From contig JAJRUA010000252.1 in NCBI GenBank assembly GCA_024278035.1, positions 1-17,500 of the forward strand: DNA of 17,500 bases, in the 5' to 3' direction. Position numbers and translations under genes: made by a program. Below the pieces are notes generated by a model that was not told the origin of the DNA, searched no databases, and was given only the letters and a program-made list of their open reading frames with translations. Each line of letters starts with the position of its first letter. Positions within the stretch are counted from its first letter, which is position 1. Shown one piece after another: positions 1 through 7,335 of this stretch. The DNA is from Planctomycetota bacterium. GTDB lineage: Bacteria > Planctomycetota > Planctomycetia > Pirellulales > Lacipirellulaceae.

Positions 1-495
1 AACGCTGATCGCAGCGACGCTATGAGAGAACGGAGAGGTTGTCGACGTGAAGACAGGCTTTCCGTTCTCGTCGCAAATGGAGGCGACGGCATCCACCAGC
101 GCAACCCAGCCGCCGGTAATGCTGGCTGTCCGGGTGCCTCCGTCGGCAAGCAGCACATCGCAATCAACGGTGACAAGCCGTTCGCCCAGTTTCTCAAGAT
201 CGATTCCGGCTCGTAGAGATCGCCCGATCAAACGCTGGATTTCTGTCGAACGTCCATCTGTTTTACGAGCCTTACGCGGACTTGTTGAGCCGGGCAGCAT
301 GTTGTACTCCGCCGTCACCCAGCCGCGCCCTTTACCGGCCAGCCAGGGTGGCACCTTGTCCGAAACGCTTGCTGTGCAAAGCACAGTTGTTTGACCGGCA
401 CGCAGAAGCACACTCCCCGGCGCGGCCGAAGTGTATCCCCGTTCAATCGAAAGGGGACGAAGTTGGTCAGCCGAACGGCCATCATGACGGGGCAT
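1..495 (-). CDS. rph: Ribonuclease PH, N-terminal 165 residues (runs off left edge)
   Basis: Reading the minus strand from an ATG at 495 gives an open frame to the window edge with no stop. The protein starts [20 protein letters not shown] and continues with [31 protein letters not shown], the [15 protein letters not shown] block and [20 protein letters not shown]. These are the characteristic N-terminal segments of RNase PH, the phosphorolytic 3'-5' exoribonuclease that trims tRNA 3' ends. The [14 protein letters not shown] stretch and the DCDVLxADGGTR stretch are family hallmarks. RNase PH is normally about 240-260 residues, so roughly the last third lies outside the window. The gene follows argF on the same strand after a 334-base gap, so co-transcription with the arg genes is doubtful. 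Upstream of the ATG only a weak purine stretch (AAAGAGA) is visible. Confidence 0.95.
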   Translation of the reverse strand, partial: MPRHDGRSADQLRPLSIERGYTSAAPGSVLLRAGQTTVLCTASVSDKVPPWLAGKGRGWVTAEYNMLPGSTSPRKARKTDGRSTEIQRLIGRSLRAGIDLEKLGERLVTVDCDVLLADGGTRTASITGGWVALVDAVASICDENGKPVFTSTTSPFSHSVAAISV

Positions 496-540
496 CGAGT
501 TGTCTCTTTAAGGATAACGGGAGAAAAACAGAAGAAGTTC

Positions 541-822
541 GACGCGGATGAACGCGGATTTAGCAGCTTAAAAACGAGGGGACAGAAGCTTTATTGATGT
601 CTGCGCCAGCAAACTTTCCCCTTGGTTGGGGATCCATCGGCTAAAACCGGCCTTCCGTTGGTCGGCCTGACGCCTTCCTTGCGCAGGTGTCAATAGGGTG
701 AAAGGGAACCGCGTGGTTAAAAAGATTCTCAAAAAATCCTTGATCCGCGTTAATCCGCTCGAATCCGTGTTCATTCACGTCGAATTCATTTTTTCTAGCC
801 CTCCGCGTCTCTGCATGAAACG
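541..822. repeat. Intergenic repeat fragments in the rph-argF gap
   Basis: The 334-base gap 496-829 has no convincing gene. It contains copies of a short theme read as 'ACGCGGAT', 'GAACACGGATT' and 'GCGGATTAACGCGGAT'. One copy is on the plus strand at 541-563 and a run is on the minus strand at about 738-780. Next to it, at 800-820, the minus strand carries a 'GCAGAGACGCGGAG' segment. Both wordings resemble degenerate repeats I associate with intergenic DNA of planctomycetes and Verrucomicrobia; that is recollection, not a search. The function is unknown. The elements lie downstream of argF and upstream of rph. Confidence 0.45.
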
Positions 823-829
823 TTATTCG

Positions 830-1756
830 TTATTTCTCCGCCTGGGAGCCTAATAGCCAGACCAACACGCCTTTTTGGGCATGCATTCGGTTGGTGGCTT
901 GCTGGACAATTACGCTTTGGGGTAAGTCCATCACTTCGTCCGTCACTTCCTCGCCTCGGTGGGCAGGCAGGCAGTGCATGAAGATCGCTTCGTCCGGCGC
1001 GGCGGCCATAAGTTGGCTGTTGACCTGGAACGATGCGAAATCCTTTTCGCGTTGTTTCTGTTCTGCCTCCTGGCCCATGCTGGCCCAAACATCGGTGTAG
1101 ATGGCCGAAGCCCCCAGCACCGCTTCACGCGGATCGTTGGTTACGCTGAGGTCCGCACCCGGGTTGGCCTTGCGGATTTCTTCGAGAACCGAGGGGGCCA
1201 TTTCGTACCCCGGAGGCGAAGCCATACGGAACGAGACGCCGAGCTTGGCGCAACCGATGGCCAGGCTGTAGGCGACATTGTTGCCATCCCCTACCCAAGC
1301 CAGCTTCCGGTCCTTCAGATCGCCAAAGCATTCGTAGATGGTGTAGAGATCGGCCAGCGCTTGGCACGGATGTGCGAGGTCGGTCAGGCCGTTGATGACA
1401 GAGCAACTTGCGTACTTGGCGATATCCACCACCGTTTGATGTTTTTTGCTGCGGACCACGATGACATCCACCATATCGCTTAGGACACGAGTGAAATCGT
1501 CCAGGCGTTCTCGCTTTCCACCAAAGCCCGTGTCTTCGCCCAGGACCATGCTACTGCCGCCCAGGTGGGTCATTCCCGCCTCGAAGCTGACGCGCGTTCG
1601 GAGCGACTGTTTTTCAAACAGCAGGGCCATCACACGCCCAGGCAGCAGCGCTTCGCGCACGCCGGACTCGTATTTGTTTTTAATGTCCGTTGTCAGCGCA
1701 AAGATCGTTTCAAGCTCAGCCGGTTTGACATCGGCGAGGGTAATCAGGCTCCGCAT
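830..1756 (-). CDS. argF: Ornithine carbamoyltransferase
   Basis: 308 residues, the usual length for the family. It transfers the carbamoyl group of carbamoyl phosphate to ornithine, giving citrulline, the sixth step of arginine synthesis, in the cytoplasm. The carbamoyl-phosphate loop reads SLRTR (residues 51-55, the S-x-R-T-R variant), followed by VSFEAGM. HPCQALADL (129-137) is the second phosphate-binding segment. DVWASMGQE (222-230) is the SMG ornithine-binding loop and HCLPAHRGEE (261-270) carries the catalytic cysteine. These distinguish it from aspartate carbamoyltransferase. The ATG start at 1756 gives a full-length N-terminus, and no Shine-Dalgarno sequence is evident before it. It lies downstream of argB and argD on the same strand, but the 264-base gap before it holds a large palindromic repeat, so it may have its own promoter or depend on read-through. 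Confidence 0.96.
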   Translation of the reverse strand: MRSLITLADVKPAELETIFALTTDIKNKYESGVREALLPGRVMALLFEKQSLRTRVSFEAGMTHLGGSSMVLGEDTGFGGKRERLDDFTRVLSDMVDVIVVRSKKHQTVVDIAKYASCSVINGLTDLAHPCQALADLYTIYECFGDLKDRKLAWVGDGNNVAYSLAIGCAKLGVSFRMASPPGYEMAPSVLEEIRKANPGADLSVTNDPREAVLGASAIYTDVWASMGQEAEQKQREKDFASFQVNSQLMAAAPDEAIFMHCLPAHRGEEVTDEVMDLPQSVIVQQATNRMHAQKGVLVWLLGSQAEK

Positions 1757-1825
1757 GGTAGTTGTGGCTGGGGGTTAAAGGGGAACGGGAAGCATGCGGA
1801 GCAAAGGTAGCGAGAGTGTTTTTGG

Positions 1826-1957
1826 CCGCTTGCGTGTAATCCCCCTCCCTTTTTTAGGGGGAGGGGCTAGGGGAGGGGGGGATCCCCGCTACGTGGTTCA
1901 GCCCCCTCCCTTAACCCCTCCCCCAAAAGTGGGGGAGGGGGGATTATACGCAAGCGG
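1826..1957. repeat. Nested palindromic GC-rich intergenic repeat
   Basis: A 132-base inverted repeat with near-perfect outer arms. CCGCTTGCGTGTAATCCCCC at 1826-1845 pairs with GGGGGGATTATACGCAAGCGG at 1937-1957, with one mismatch (the G at 1836). Inside are two further hairpins: C-tract 1841-1849 with G-tract 1857-1866, and C-tract 1915-1924 with G-tract 1931-1942. Four G-runs at 1857-1861, 1863-1866, 1870-1873 and 1875-1881 form a G-quadruplex motif on the plus strand. The C-runs at 1902-1906, 1908-1910, 1915-1918 and 1920-1924 form one on the minus strand. The layout fits a non-coding palindromic dispersed repeat in the argD-argF gap. Confidence 0.75.
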
Positions 1958-1966
1958 CTATCTCTT

Positions 1967-2001
1967 TCCCTTTGTGTCCATTGCGTTCTTTGTGGTTTTT
2001 A
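1967..2001 (-). repeat. 'CACAAAG'-type intergenic repeat fragment
   Basis: On the minus strand this reads AAAAACCACAAAGAACGCAA then TGGACACAAAGG, an imperfect tandem of a CACAAAG-like unit. It resembles short repeats often seen between genes in planctomycetes and other bacteria (from memory, not searched). It starts just after the argD stop codon and precedes the large palindrome, so the whole argD-argF spacer is repeat material. Confidence 0.45.
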
Positions 2002-2020
2002 TTTTGAGCTAAAAATTGCT

Positions 2021-3226
2021 TTACGCTTCGTGTTCACGGAGCACGTCGATCAGGATTTGACAGCCCTCATAGACTTGTTCATCCGTGAGTGTCATCGCGG
2101 GCAAGAGGCGCAAGACTTGGCCCTGCGTGCAGTTGATGAGGAGGCCCCGTTTCATGCACTCGGCTACGAAGGGTGTCCCTTCGACGTGCAATTCAAGGCC
2201 GATCATCAGGCCGCTGGCGCGAAATTCCTGGGCGAAGGGGAGTTCTTCTACCAACGGGGCAAGGCGCTCTCGAAAACGTGTTTCGAGTTGCTTCGTACGG
2301 CCTAAAAGGCCCTCGCGCTCGATCGTTTCGATCGTAGCAATGCCCGCCCGGGCGGCAAGCGGATTGCCTCCGAACGTTGCGGCGTGCATGCCGGGGCGCA
2401 AGCTGGGAGCAATTGGGGCGGTGGTGAGCATCGCCCCGCCGGCGACCCCGCCACAGAGACTCTTGGCAAGCGTCATCACATCGGGCGTGACGCCCCACTT
2501 TTGGTAAGCGAACCACTCGCCCGTTCTCCCGCAGCCGGACTGTACTTCGTCAAAGACCAAGAGCAAATCGTGCTGGTCGGCCAGCTCACGCAAACCTTGT
2601 AAGAAGCCTTCGGGTGGCAGTCGAATGCCCCCTTCACCCTGGATGGGTTCAACAAGAATGCCCGCGGTTTCTCGGTCGACTAGCTCTGCTACGCCTTCCA
2701 AATCACCGAACGAGGCGTATTCAAAGCCCGCGACCAGGGGGCCGAGCCCCTCATGGTATTTCGGCTGGGCAGTGGCGGAGGTAGCACCGAGCGTTCGGCC
2801 ATGGAAGCCTCCGGTGAAGGTGATGATTTTGAATCGTTCGGGGGGCGAGTGGAGTCGCACCAGCTTGATCGCCGCTTCGTTCGCTTCGGCTCCGGAATTA
2901 CAGAAAAAGGCTTGCCCGCCGAACGAGCGTTCACTGAGCAGCTTCGCCCACTCTCCCTGGGGCTCCATGTACCAACTGTTGGGGGCATGGATGAGCGTCG
3001 CGACCTGTTCCTGAACGGCTTCGACCACTGCGGGCGGACAGTGTCCCAGCAAGTTGCATCCCCAGCCAGGGAAGAAGTCGAGGTAACGCTTTCCTTGGTC
3101 ATCCCATACCCAAGAACCTTCGCCACGTACCAGCGACACAGGATAACGCCCATAATTCGGCACAACGTACCTATCGAACAATTCCGCCGTGGCGGCAGAC
3201 ATGGTTTCAGCGCCGGCTGTGGACAT
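2021..3226 (-). CDS. argD: Acetylornithine aminotransferase (class III, PLP-dependent)
   Basis: 401 residues from the ATG at 3226, close to the roughly 400 usual for ArgD. It converts N-acetylglutamate semialdehyde plus glutamate to N-acetylornithine, in the cytoplasm. The family features visible are [16 protein letters not shown] (107-122), the cofactor phosphate loop; [10 protein letters not shown] (139-148), the aromatic-histidine PLP stacking segment; [23 protein letters not shown] (223-236) with the PLP-nitrogen aspartate; and TLAKSLCGG with the Schiff-base lysine at 255. The frame is open further to a TTG at 3292, but those 22 extra residues look unlike the family. I chose ATG 3226; ATG 3202 is also possible. 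ArgD enzymes often also act on succinyldiaminopimelate, so a role in lysine synthesis is possible. Only 78 bases separate it from argB upstream. Confidence 0.93.
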   Translation of the reverse strand: MSTAGAETMSAATAELFDRYVVPNYGRYPVSLVRGEGSWVWDDQGKRYLDFFPGWGCNLLGHCPPAVVEAVQEQVATLIHAPNSWYMEPQGEWAKLLSERSFGGQAFFCNSGAEANEAAIKLVRLHSPPERFKIITFTGGFHGRTLGATSATAQPKYHEGLGPLVAGFEYASFGDLEGVAELVDRETAGILVEPIQGEGGIRLPPEGFLQGLRELADQHDLLLVFDEVQSGCGRTGEWFAYQKWGVTPDVMTLAKSLCGGVAGGAMLTTAPIAPSLRPGMHAATFGGNPLAARAGIATIETIEREGLLGRTKQLETRFRERLAPLVEELPFAQEFRASGLMIGLELHVEGTPFVAECMKRGLLINCTQGQVLRLLPAMTLTDEQVYEGCQILIDVLREHEA

Positions 3227-3304
3227 CGTACTTAGCTCAGGGGGAAATTGGTGGACTTTAGGGTAACCGTGAGACGGACTAGCTATGACCAAGGTTCACG
3301 GGTC

Positions 3305-4195
3305 TCAGACTTCGCCGATAATCTCGGTGCCGACACCCTGATTCGTGAAGACTTCCATCAGGAGGGAATGGCGAATCCGACCGTCAATGATATGGACCTT
3401 ACGGACTCCTTTCGAGAGGGTTTCGAGACACGCTTCGATTTTGGGGATCATCCCTGCCTCGAAGACCCCCTGCTGCATGAGTTCACGGGCCTCGGTGGCA
3501 GACAGGCTATGAATCAGGGAGGTTTCGTCGTCTTTGTCGCGACGGACACCGTTCACGTCGCTAAGAAAAACCAGCTTTTCCGCACCCAGAGCCTGGGCAA
3601 CGGCCATCGCGGCAGTGTCGGCATTGACGTTCAGCATTCCTCCGTTTTCGTCTTCGCACAGACAGGGAATCACCGGCACTTGCGTGGCAAAGCAAATGTT
3701 TTCGATCGTGTCCCGATCGACGCGCGTCACATGGCCGACTTGGCCCAGATCGAGTGGCTCCCCGTTTTCGTCCTTGATACGAAGTTTTTCGCCGAAGAGG
3801 ACATTGTTGTCCGTCTCGCCCGCCGCGTTGAGCGGCATGGCCCGACCGCCGTACGCTTCGATTCGGCTAGCGATCCACTCGTTGACTTCCCCGCCAAGAA
3901 CTTGCTCGACAATAGCAAGGGTTGCCGAGTCGGTGTAGCGACGCCCGTGGACAAAGCGAGGCTCCAGCCCTGCGGCGTCCATCGCCCGGCTGATTGCCTT
4001 CCCCCCGCCGTGGACGATCACGGGCCTCATGCCGACCGTTTCCATAAAAACGACATCGATCAGCAGATGACGGAGCGACTCCTCGTCGTCCAACAGGCTG
4101 CCGCCCAGCTTGATCACGGTAACACTGTCGCGGAACTCGCGGATCCATCCCATCGCCTCGATCAGGACATCCGCTTTTTTAATCGCTTCTTGCAC
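3305..4195 (-). CDS. argB: Acetylglutamate kinase
   Basis: 296 residues from a GTG start at 4195. It phosphorylates N-acetylglutamate with ATP, the second and usually controlling step of arginine synthesis. [10 protein letters not shown] (26-35) is the ATP-phosphate lysine and glycine loop. [11 protein letters not shown] (59-69) and FVHGRRYTD (81-89) are the substrate-binding segments. [25 protein letters not shown] and GMIPKIEAC are the C-terminal kinase motifs. About 24 residues precede the first strand and include [11 protein letters not shown], which matches the N-terminal helix of hexameric, arginine-inhibited kinases. From that I infer feedback inhibition by arginine. It is the first gene of the leftward arginine group, ahead of argD, and lies back to back with the GlmU-like gene. 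No argJ, argC or argA is in view. Confidence 0.95.
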   Translation of the reverse strand: MQEAIKKADVLIEAMGWIREFRDSVTVIKLGGSLLDDEESLRHLLIDVVFMETVGMRPVIVHGGGKAISRAMDAAGLEPRFVHGRRYTDSATLAIVEQVLGGEVNEWIASRIEAYGGRAMPLNAAGETDNNVLFGEKLRIKDENGEPLDLGQVGHVTRVDRDTIENICFATQVPVIPCLCEDENGGMLNVNADTAAMAVAQALGAEKLVFLSDVNGVRRDKDDETSLIHSLSATEARELMQQGVFEAGMIPKIEACLETLSKGVRKVHIIDGRIRHSLLMEVFTNQGVGTEIIGEV

Positions 4196-4306
4196 CAGTG
4201 TTCACACTAACAGGGGACGGGAGGCCGTTTGCTGAGAATCCCGTAGTCTACGCCTTAAACGGGCCCAACGTCCAGCACTGCGAGGGACGATCCAGAGGTA
4301 ATTTTT

Positions 4307-4416
4307 AGGCGAGCCGCAAGCGTCAGCGACCGGAGGGAACGGATTGCGAAAGGCGGAGTGCGGAATAACGCGCAAAGCGATGGGGGAAATCGCCATTATT
4401 CCCCAATCCGCCTTCC
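4307..4416. repeat. Repeat-rich divergent region between argB and the GlmU-like gene
   Basis: The 324-base gap 4196-4519 separates two divergent genes and must hold their promoters, but I cannot single out convincing -35/-10 boxes. It holds a segment at 4307-4336 (AGGCGAGCCGCAAGCGTCAG followed by CGACCGGAGG) of a wording I associate with planctomycete intergenic repeats. It also holds an imperfect inverted repeat whose arms are 4348-4372 (GAAAGGCGGAGTGCGGAATA...) and 4391-4416 (...TTATTCCCCAATCCGCCTTCC, read on plus). The arms match at about 21 of 25 positions around an 18-base centre. Related CCGCAATCCGC wording recurs at 5270-5280. Confidence 0.5.
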
Positions 4417-4519
4417 GTTTCTCTCCGCGGATGTTCGCGTCTCGCCTGATCGGCATTTATTTGCCATGATGGGGCGCTTTCTGATGACAATCTTCGCCTC
4501 TACAAAAAACGCTGCCAAA

Positions 4520-5266
4520 ATGCCATCGACCACTGCTATCGTCCTTGCTGCTGGCAAGGGGACTCGTATGGAGTCCGACTTGCCCAAGGTGCTGGTGCCC
4601 GTCTGTGGGCGGCCCATGCTCCACTATGTAGTTGAGGCTCTGCGTAAGGCGGGCGTTGATCAGATTATCGTGGTGGTCGGCTACAAGGCCGACCTGGTCC
4701 GGGAGACGTTCGCTGGCGAGATCGATATTTCGTTTGTCGAACAGACCGAACAGCTTGGCACAGGCCATGCCGTGATGGTTTGTCGCGAAGAGTTAGCCGG
4801 AAAAAAGGGCCCCGTGTTTATCGTCACGGGCGATTCGCCCATGCTGCAAGTCGCATCCATCCGAACCTTGCTAGACGAGTTCGCCGCGACCCAGCCCGCG
4901 TGCCTGCTGGGCACGGCCCGTCATGACGACCCGACCGGGTTGGGGCGCATTGTCCGAGATGCCGAGGGAAAATTCATCGGCATTGTCGAGCAGAAAGACG
5001 CTACGCCCGCGCAGGCTGCGATTACCGAAGTGAACATGAGCACCTACCTGTTTGCGGCCCCCAAATTGCTCAGTTCGCTCGACGCCCTCACGACCGACAA
5101 TGCCCAGGGTGAGTATTATATTACCGACTGTCCGACTATCTTGCTTGAGCAGGGCGAAGACGTTCGGGCGCTTGACGCCCTCCAGCCGTGCGAATCGCTG
5201 AGCGTCAACACGGTAGCCGATTTGGCCGTCGTAGAAGAAGAAATGAAAAGGCAATTGCAGAAGTAA
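4520..5266 (+). CDS. glmU: GlmU-type N-acetylglucosamine-1-phosphate uridylyltransferase (single domain)
   Basis: 248 residues from ATG 4520; the frame is open upstream to 4358 but those residues have no family character, and ATG 4484 is a weaker alternative. It should make UDP-N-acetylglucosamine from UTP and GlcNAc-1-phosphate for the cell envelope. The nucleotidyltransferase signature LAAGKGTRMESDLPKVL is at 9-25. EQLGTGHAV (77-85) binds uracil, and GD at 104-105 gives the metal aspartate. GLGRIVRD, VEQKDATPAQAAITEVN, DNAQGEYYITD (193-203) and SVN (228-230), with the second metal-binding asparagine, follow in GlmU order. The protein ends where GlmU's left-handed beta-helix acetyltransferase domain would begin, so glucosamine-1-phosphate acetylation must come from another gene. 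Its place before prs, rplY and pth matches the glmU-prs-ctc-pth order of Firmicutes, which supports the assignment. Confidence 0.88.
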   Translation: MPSTTAIVLAAGKGTRMESDLPKVLVPVCGRPMLHYVVEALRKAGVDQIIVVVGYKADLVRETFAGEIDISFVEQTEQLGTGHAVMVCREELAGKKGPVFIVTGDSPMLQVASIRTLLDEFAATQPACLLGTARHDDPTGLGRIVRDAEGKFIGIVEQKDATPAQAAITEVNMSTYLFAAPKLLSSLDALTTDNAQGEYYITDCPTILLEQGEDVRALDALQPCESLSVNTVADLAVVEEEMKRQLQK

Positions 5267-5309
5267 TTTTTCCGCAATCCGCTTTATGCTCTCAGCAAAC
5301 GACGGTGTC

Positions 5310-5324
5310 TTAGCCGACGGCTAA
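5310..5324. repeat. Short TTAGCCG/CGGCTAA palindrome
   Basis: TTAGCCG (5310-5316) and CGGCTAA (5318-5324) form a palindrome around one central base, in the 107-base gap between the GlmU-like gene and prs. The same TTAGCC...GGCTAA theme returns at the right edge (17466-17495) and, more loosely, at 9847-9874. It is followed by CCGCCTTTTCC, so it could act as a weak terminator, but the T run is short. Confidence 0.4.
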
Positions 5325-5373
5325 CCGCCTTTTCCTCCCTGTTTTTAGCTATTTACTCCTTTCCTCTCGACCC

Positions 5374-6318
5374 ATGAACGATCTCAAACTCTTCAGTGGC
5401 AATGCCAACCCAAAGCTAAGCCAGTCGATAGCCGACTACCTGGGAGTGCCGCTTGGGAAAATTTCTTTGGGGCGGTTCCCTGACGGGGAGATAAGCTGCA
5501 AAATTGAGGAGGATGTCCGTGGCACCGATGTTTTCCTCCTTCAGCCGACCTCTCCGCCCGTCGATGGGAACCTGATGGAACTGCTCGTGATGATCGACAG
5601 TTGTCGGCGGGCAAGTGCCGAGCGAATTACGGCGGTGATCCCGTACTTCGGATACGCTCGCCAAGACCGTAAGGACGAGGGACGTGTACCGATCACGGCC
5701 AAGCTTGTGGCGAACCTCATCACGCGCGCCGGAGCGACACGCGTGCTGACGATGGACCTCCATGCGGCCCAGATTCAAGGTTTCTTCGATGTGCCGGTCG
5801 ATCACCTCTACGCAGCCCCAGTGCTCAATGAACATTTTCTGAAAACAATTCCTAACCTGGAAGAGACCGTGATCGTCAGCCCGGACGAGGGGAGCATCAA
5901 GCGGGCGCTCGGCCATGCCAAGCGACTCGGCGGCACATTGGCGATTATCGACAAGCGACGCACTAGCGCTACGACCACGGTTCAGGCAAACCTGCTCGGC
6001 GGGCCGGTCGAAGGGAAGGTCGCCCTAATGTTTGACGACATGATTAGCACGGCTGGGTCGATCTGCGGGGCGGCAAAGGTGCTGCACGAGTTTGGCGTGA
6101 AAGAGATTCATGTTGGCACGTCCCACGCGGTCCTGTGTGGCCCGGCAAAGGAGCGGCTCACAGAAGCCAATCTTGCGAGCCTCGTCTGCACGAACTCGAT
6201 CCCGCTGTCCGAAGACCAAACGATCCCCCAGACGAAGGTGCTGGACGTCGCCCCCCTTCTGGGTGAAGCCGTCAAGCGAATTCACCGCAACGAGTCGGTT
6301 AGCCGACTTTTCCGGTAG
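5374..6318 (+). CDS. prs: Ribose-phosphate pyrophosphokinase (PRPP synthetase)
   Basis: 314 residues, the standard length of class I enzymes. It makes 5-phosphoribosyl-1-pyrophosphate from ribose 5-phosphate and ATP for purine, pyrimidine, histidine, tryptophan and NAD synthesis. The protein opens LKLFSGNANPKLSQSIADYL. GRFPDGEISCKI (33-44), YFGYARQDRKDEGRVPITAK (91-110) with the ATP-binding RQDRK, and TMDLHAAQIQGFFDVP (126-141) with the metal-binding histidine 130 are all present. So are the catalytic lysine 194 in IIDKRR and the PRPP loop DDMISTAGS (221-229). Position 171 onward reads DEGSIKRA where most family members have DVGGVVRA. The ATG at 5374 follows a pyrimidine-rich leader with no Shine-Dalgarno sequence. 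It lies 107 bases after the UDP-GlcNAc gene. Confidence 0.97.
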   Translation: MNDLKLFSGNANPKLSQSIADYLGVPLGKISLGRFPDGEISCKIEEDVRGTDVFLLQPTSPPVDGNLMELLVMIDSCRRASAERITAVIPYFGYARQDRKDEGRVPITAKLVANLITRAGATRVLTMDLHAAQIQGFFDVPVDHLYAAPVLNEHFLKTIPNLEETVIVSPDEGSIKRALGHAKRLGGTLAIIDKRRTSATTTVQANLLGGPVEGKVALMFDDMISTAGSICGAAKVLHEFGVKEIHVGTSHAVLCGPAKERLTEANLASLVCTNSIPLSEDQTIPQTKVLDVAPLLGEAVKRIHRNESVSRLFR

Positions 6319-6652
6319 GGAATTCCTGCAAGTCCCATGGCAGGAGTGACTTACGGTGTTTTTTATCTTACTTCCCCCCTAGGGAAGACGCTACCCTTCG
6401 TAGTTGCCAAAACGGAACAGCCGGCCCTACTTTTTCTTTTATGTCCCAACACTTTTCGTCTTAGGCGCGTGTAGGGGTTGAAATTATTGACCAAAGTGCC
6501 ATACTTCGCGATTCTCGACCGCTCGCAAGTGCCCGCCCTCCAGCGGCCTTGCTGGAATAGCCGGGCGAGTTGTATCACCGATTCGGGCCTTTTCGCTCGC
6601 AGTCGGTGGATCGGCATGTACTTAAATTGACAAGACCACTACGGAACGGAAG
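6319..6652 (+). other. Long leader between prs and rplY with hairpins
   Basis: A 334-base non-coding gap. Just after prs, TCCTGC (6324-6329) pairs with GCAGGA (6340-6345), extendable by two pairs, and T6 follows 13 bases later (6359-6364); this may be a weak terminator. CTTCCC (6371-6376) pairs with GGGAAG (6382-6387). Closer to rplY, a two-step stem is possible: GCCCG (6531-6535) with CGGGC (6562-6566) outside CCAGC (6540-6544) with GCTGG (6551-6555). No tRNA or riboswitch was recognised, and a minus-strand open frame here has no recognisable character. Confidence 0.4.
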
Positions 6653-7288
6653 ATGTCTGACACTTTGCAAGTTGAGCCCCGAGATTCAGTTGGCTCGCGT
6701 AGCAGCCAGCGCCTTCGCGCGTCCGGCAAGGTGCCTGTGGTACTTTACGGCCATAAAGAAGATGTGCTAAGCCTTGCCGTCTCGACCAAAGAGATGCGCA
6801 AAGCCCTTAGCCACCGCGTGAAAGTAGTGAACCTAACCGGAGCCGCAGACGGACAGGCGTTAGTACAAGACGTTCAGTGGGACACTTTTCACCGCGACCT
6901 GCTCCATATCGATTTTCTCCGAGTGAGTGCTGGCGAGAAGGTGCATGTCGCCGTGCCTGTTGAACTCAAGGGTGAGGCTGCCGGATCACGCAATGGTGGG
7001 GTCGTCGAGCAATTGCTACAAACGGTTGAGTTGGAAGCCGCGCCCGCAAACATTCCTGAAATTCTTCACGTCAGTATCGAGACGCTCGATTTGGGTGGAA
7101 CGGTCTTGGCATCGGAGATTTCGGACTTGCCTGACGGGGCCGTTTTGCTAACCGCTAAGGACACCATCATCGTTCGATGCGTTAAGGCAGCAGGCGAGCC
7201 TTCGGTCGATGCCGTTGGGGAGGAAGCGGGCCAGCCCGAAGTGATTGGCGAGAAGAGTGATGACGAAAAACCAGGAGAGGGCAAGTAA
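6653..7288 (+). CDS. rplY: Large-subunit ribosomal protein bL25 (CTC/TL5 type)
   Basis: 211 residues with the two-domain architecture of the general stress protein CTC/TL5. The N-terminal L25 domain, which binds 5S rRNA, spans about 1-92 and includes SQRLRASGKVPVVLYGHKE and VQWDTFHRDLLHIDFLRV. A beta-rich C-terminal domain follows (about 93-185, with VPVELKGEAAGSRNGGVVEQ and SIETLDLGGTVLASEI). The last 25 residues are acidic and probably disordered, which is common in the long form. The ATG at 6653 is preceded by GGAACGGAAG, a reasonable ribosome binding site. It sits 47 bases ahead of pth, the usual partner, so the two are probably one transcript. Confidence 0.94.
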   Translation: MSDTLQVEPRDSVGSRSSQRLRASGKVPVVLYGHKEDVLSLAVSTKEMRKALSHRVKVVNLTGAADGQALVQDVQWDTFHRDLLHIDFLRVSAGEKVHVAVPVELKGEAAGSRNGGVVEQLLQTVELEAAPANIPEILHVSIETLDLGGTVLASEISDLPDGAVLLTAKDTIIVRCVKAAGEPSVDAVGEEAGQPEVIGEKSDDEKPGEGK

Positions 7289-7335
7289 AAAACGACGCCA
7301 GATAATGGCCGAGCATCGTCCTGGGGAGAGGCCGT

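Noticed and set aside
1794..2012. A 72-codon open frame encoding a Pro/Gly-rich peptide (LPFLGGGARGGG, PPPLTPPPKVGEGG)
   Set aside because: It is a translation of the palindromic intergenic repeat. Such peptides arise wherever the repeat occurs and are not genes.
3227..3292. An upstream TTG start for argD adding 22 residues
   Set aside because: The added residues do not match ArgD N-termini and no ribosome binding site supports TTG. ATG 3226 gives the family length.
3248..4210. A 320-codon open frame on the plus strand opposite argB
   Set aside because: It lies almost wholly antisense to a well-supported argB, has no recognisable motifs, and its codons mirror argB codon bias. It is a shadow frame of GC-rich coding DNA.
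4202..4456. An 84-codon minus-strand open frame in the argB-glmU gap
   Set aside because: It covers the intergenic inverted repeat and has no family features.
6363..6617. An 84-codon minus-strand open frame in the prs-rplY gap
   Set aside because: It has no ribosome binding site, no recognisable motif and an arbitrary composition, and lies in what looks like a leader.
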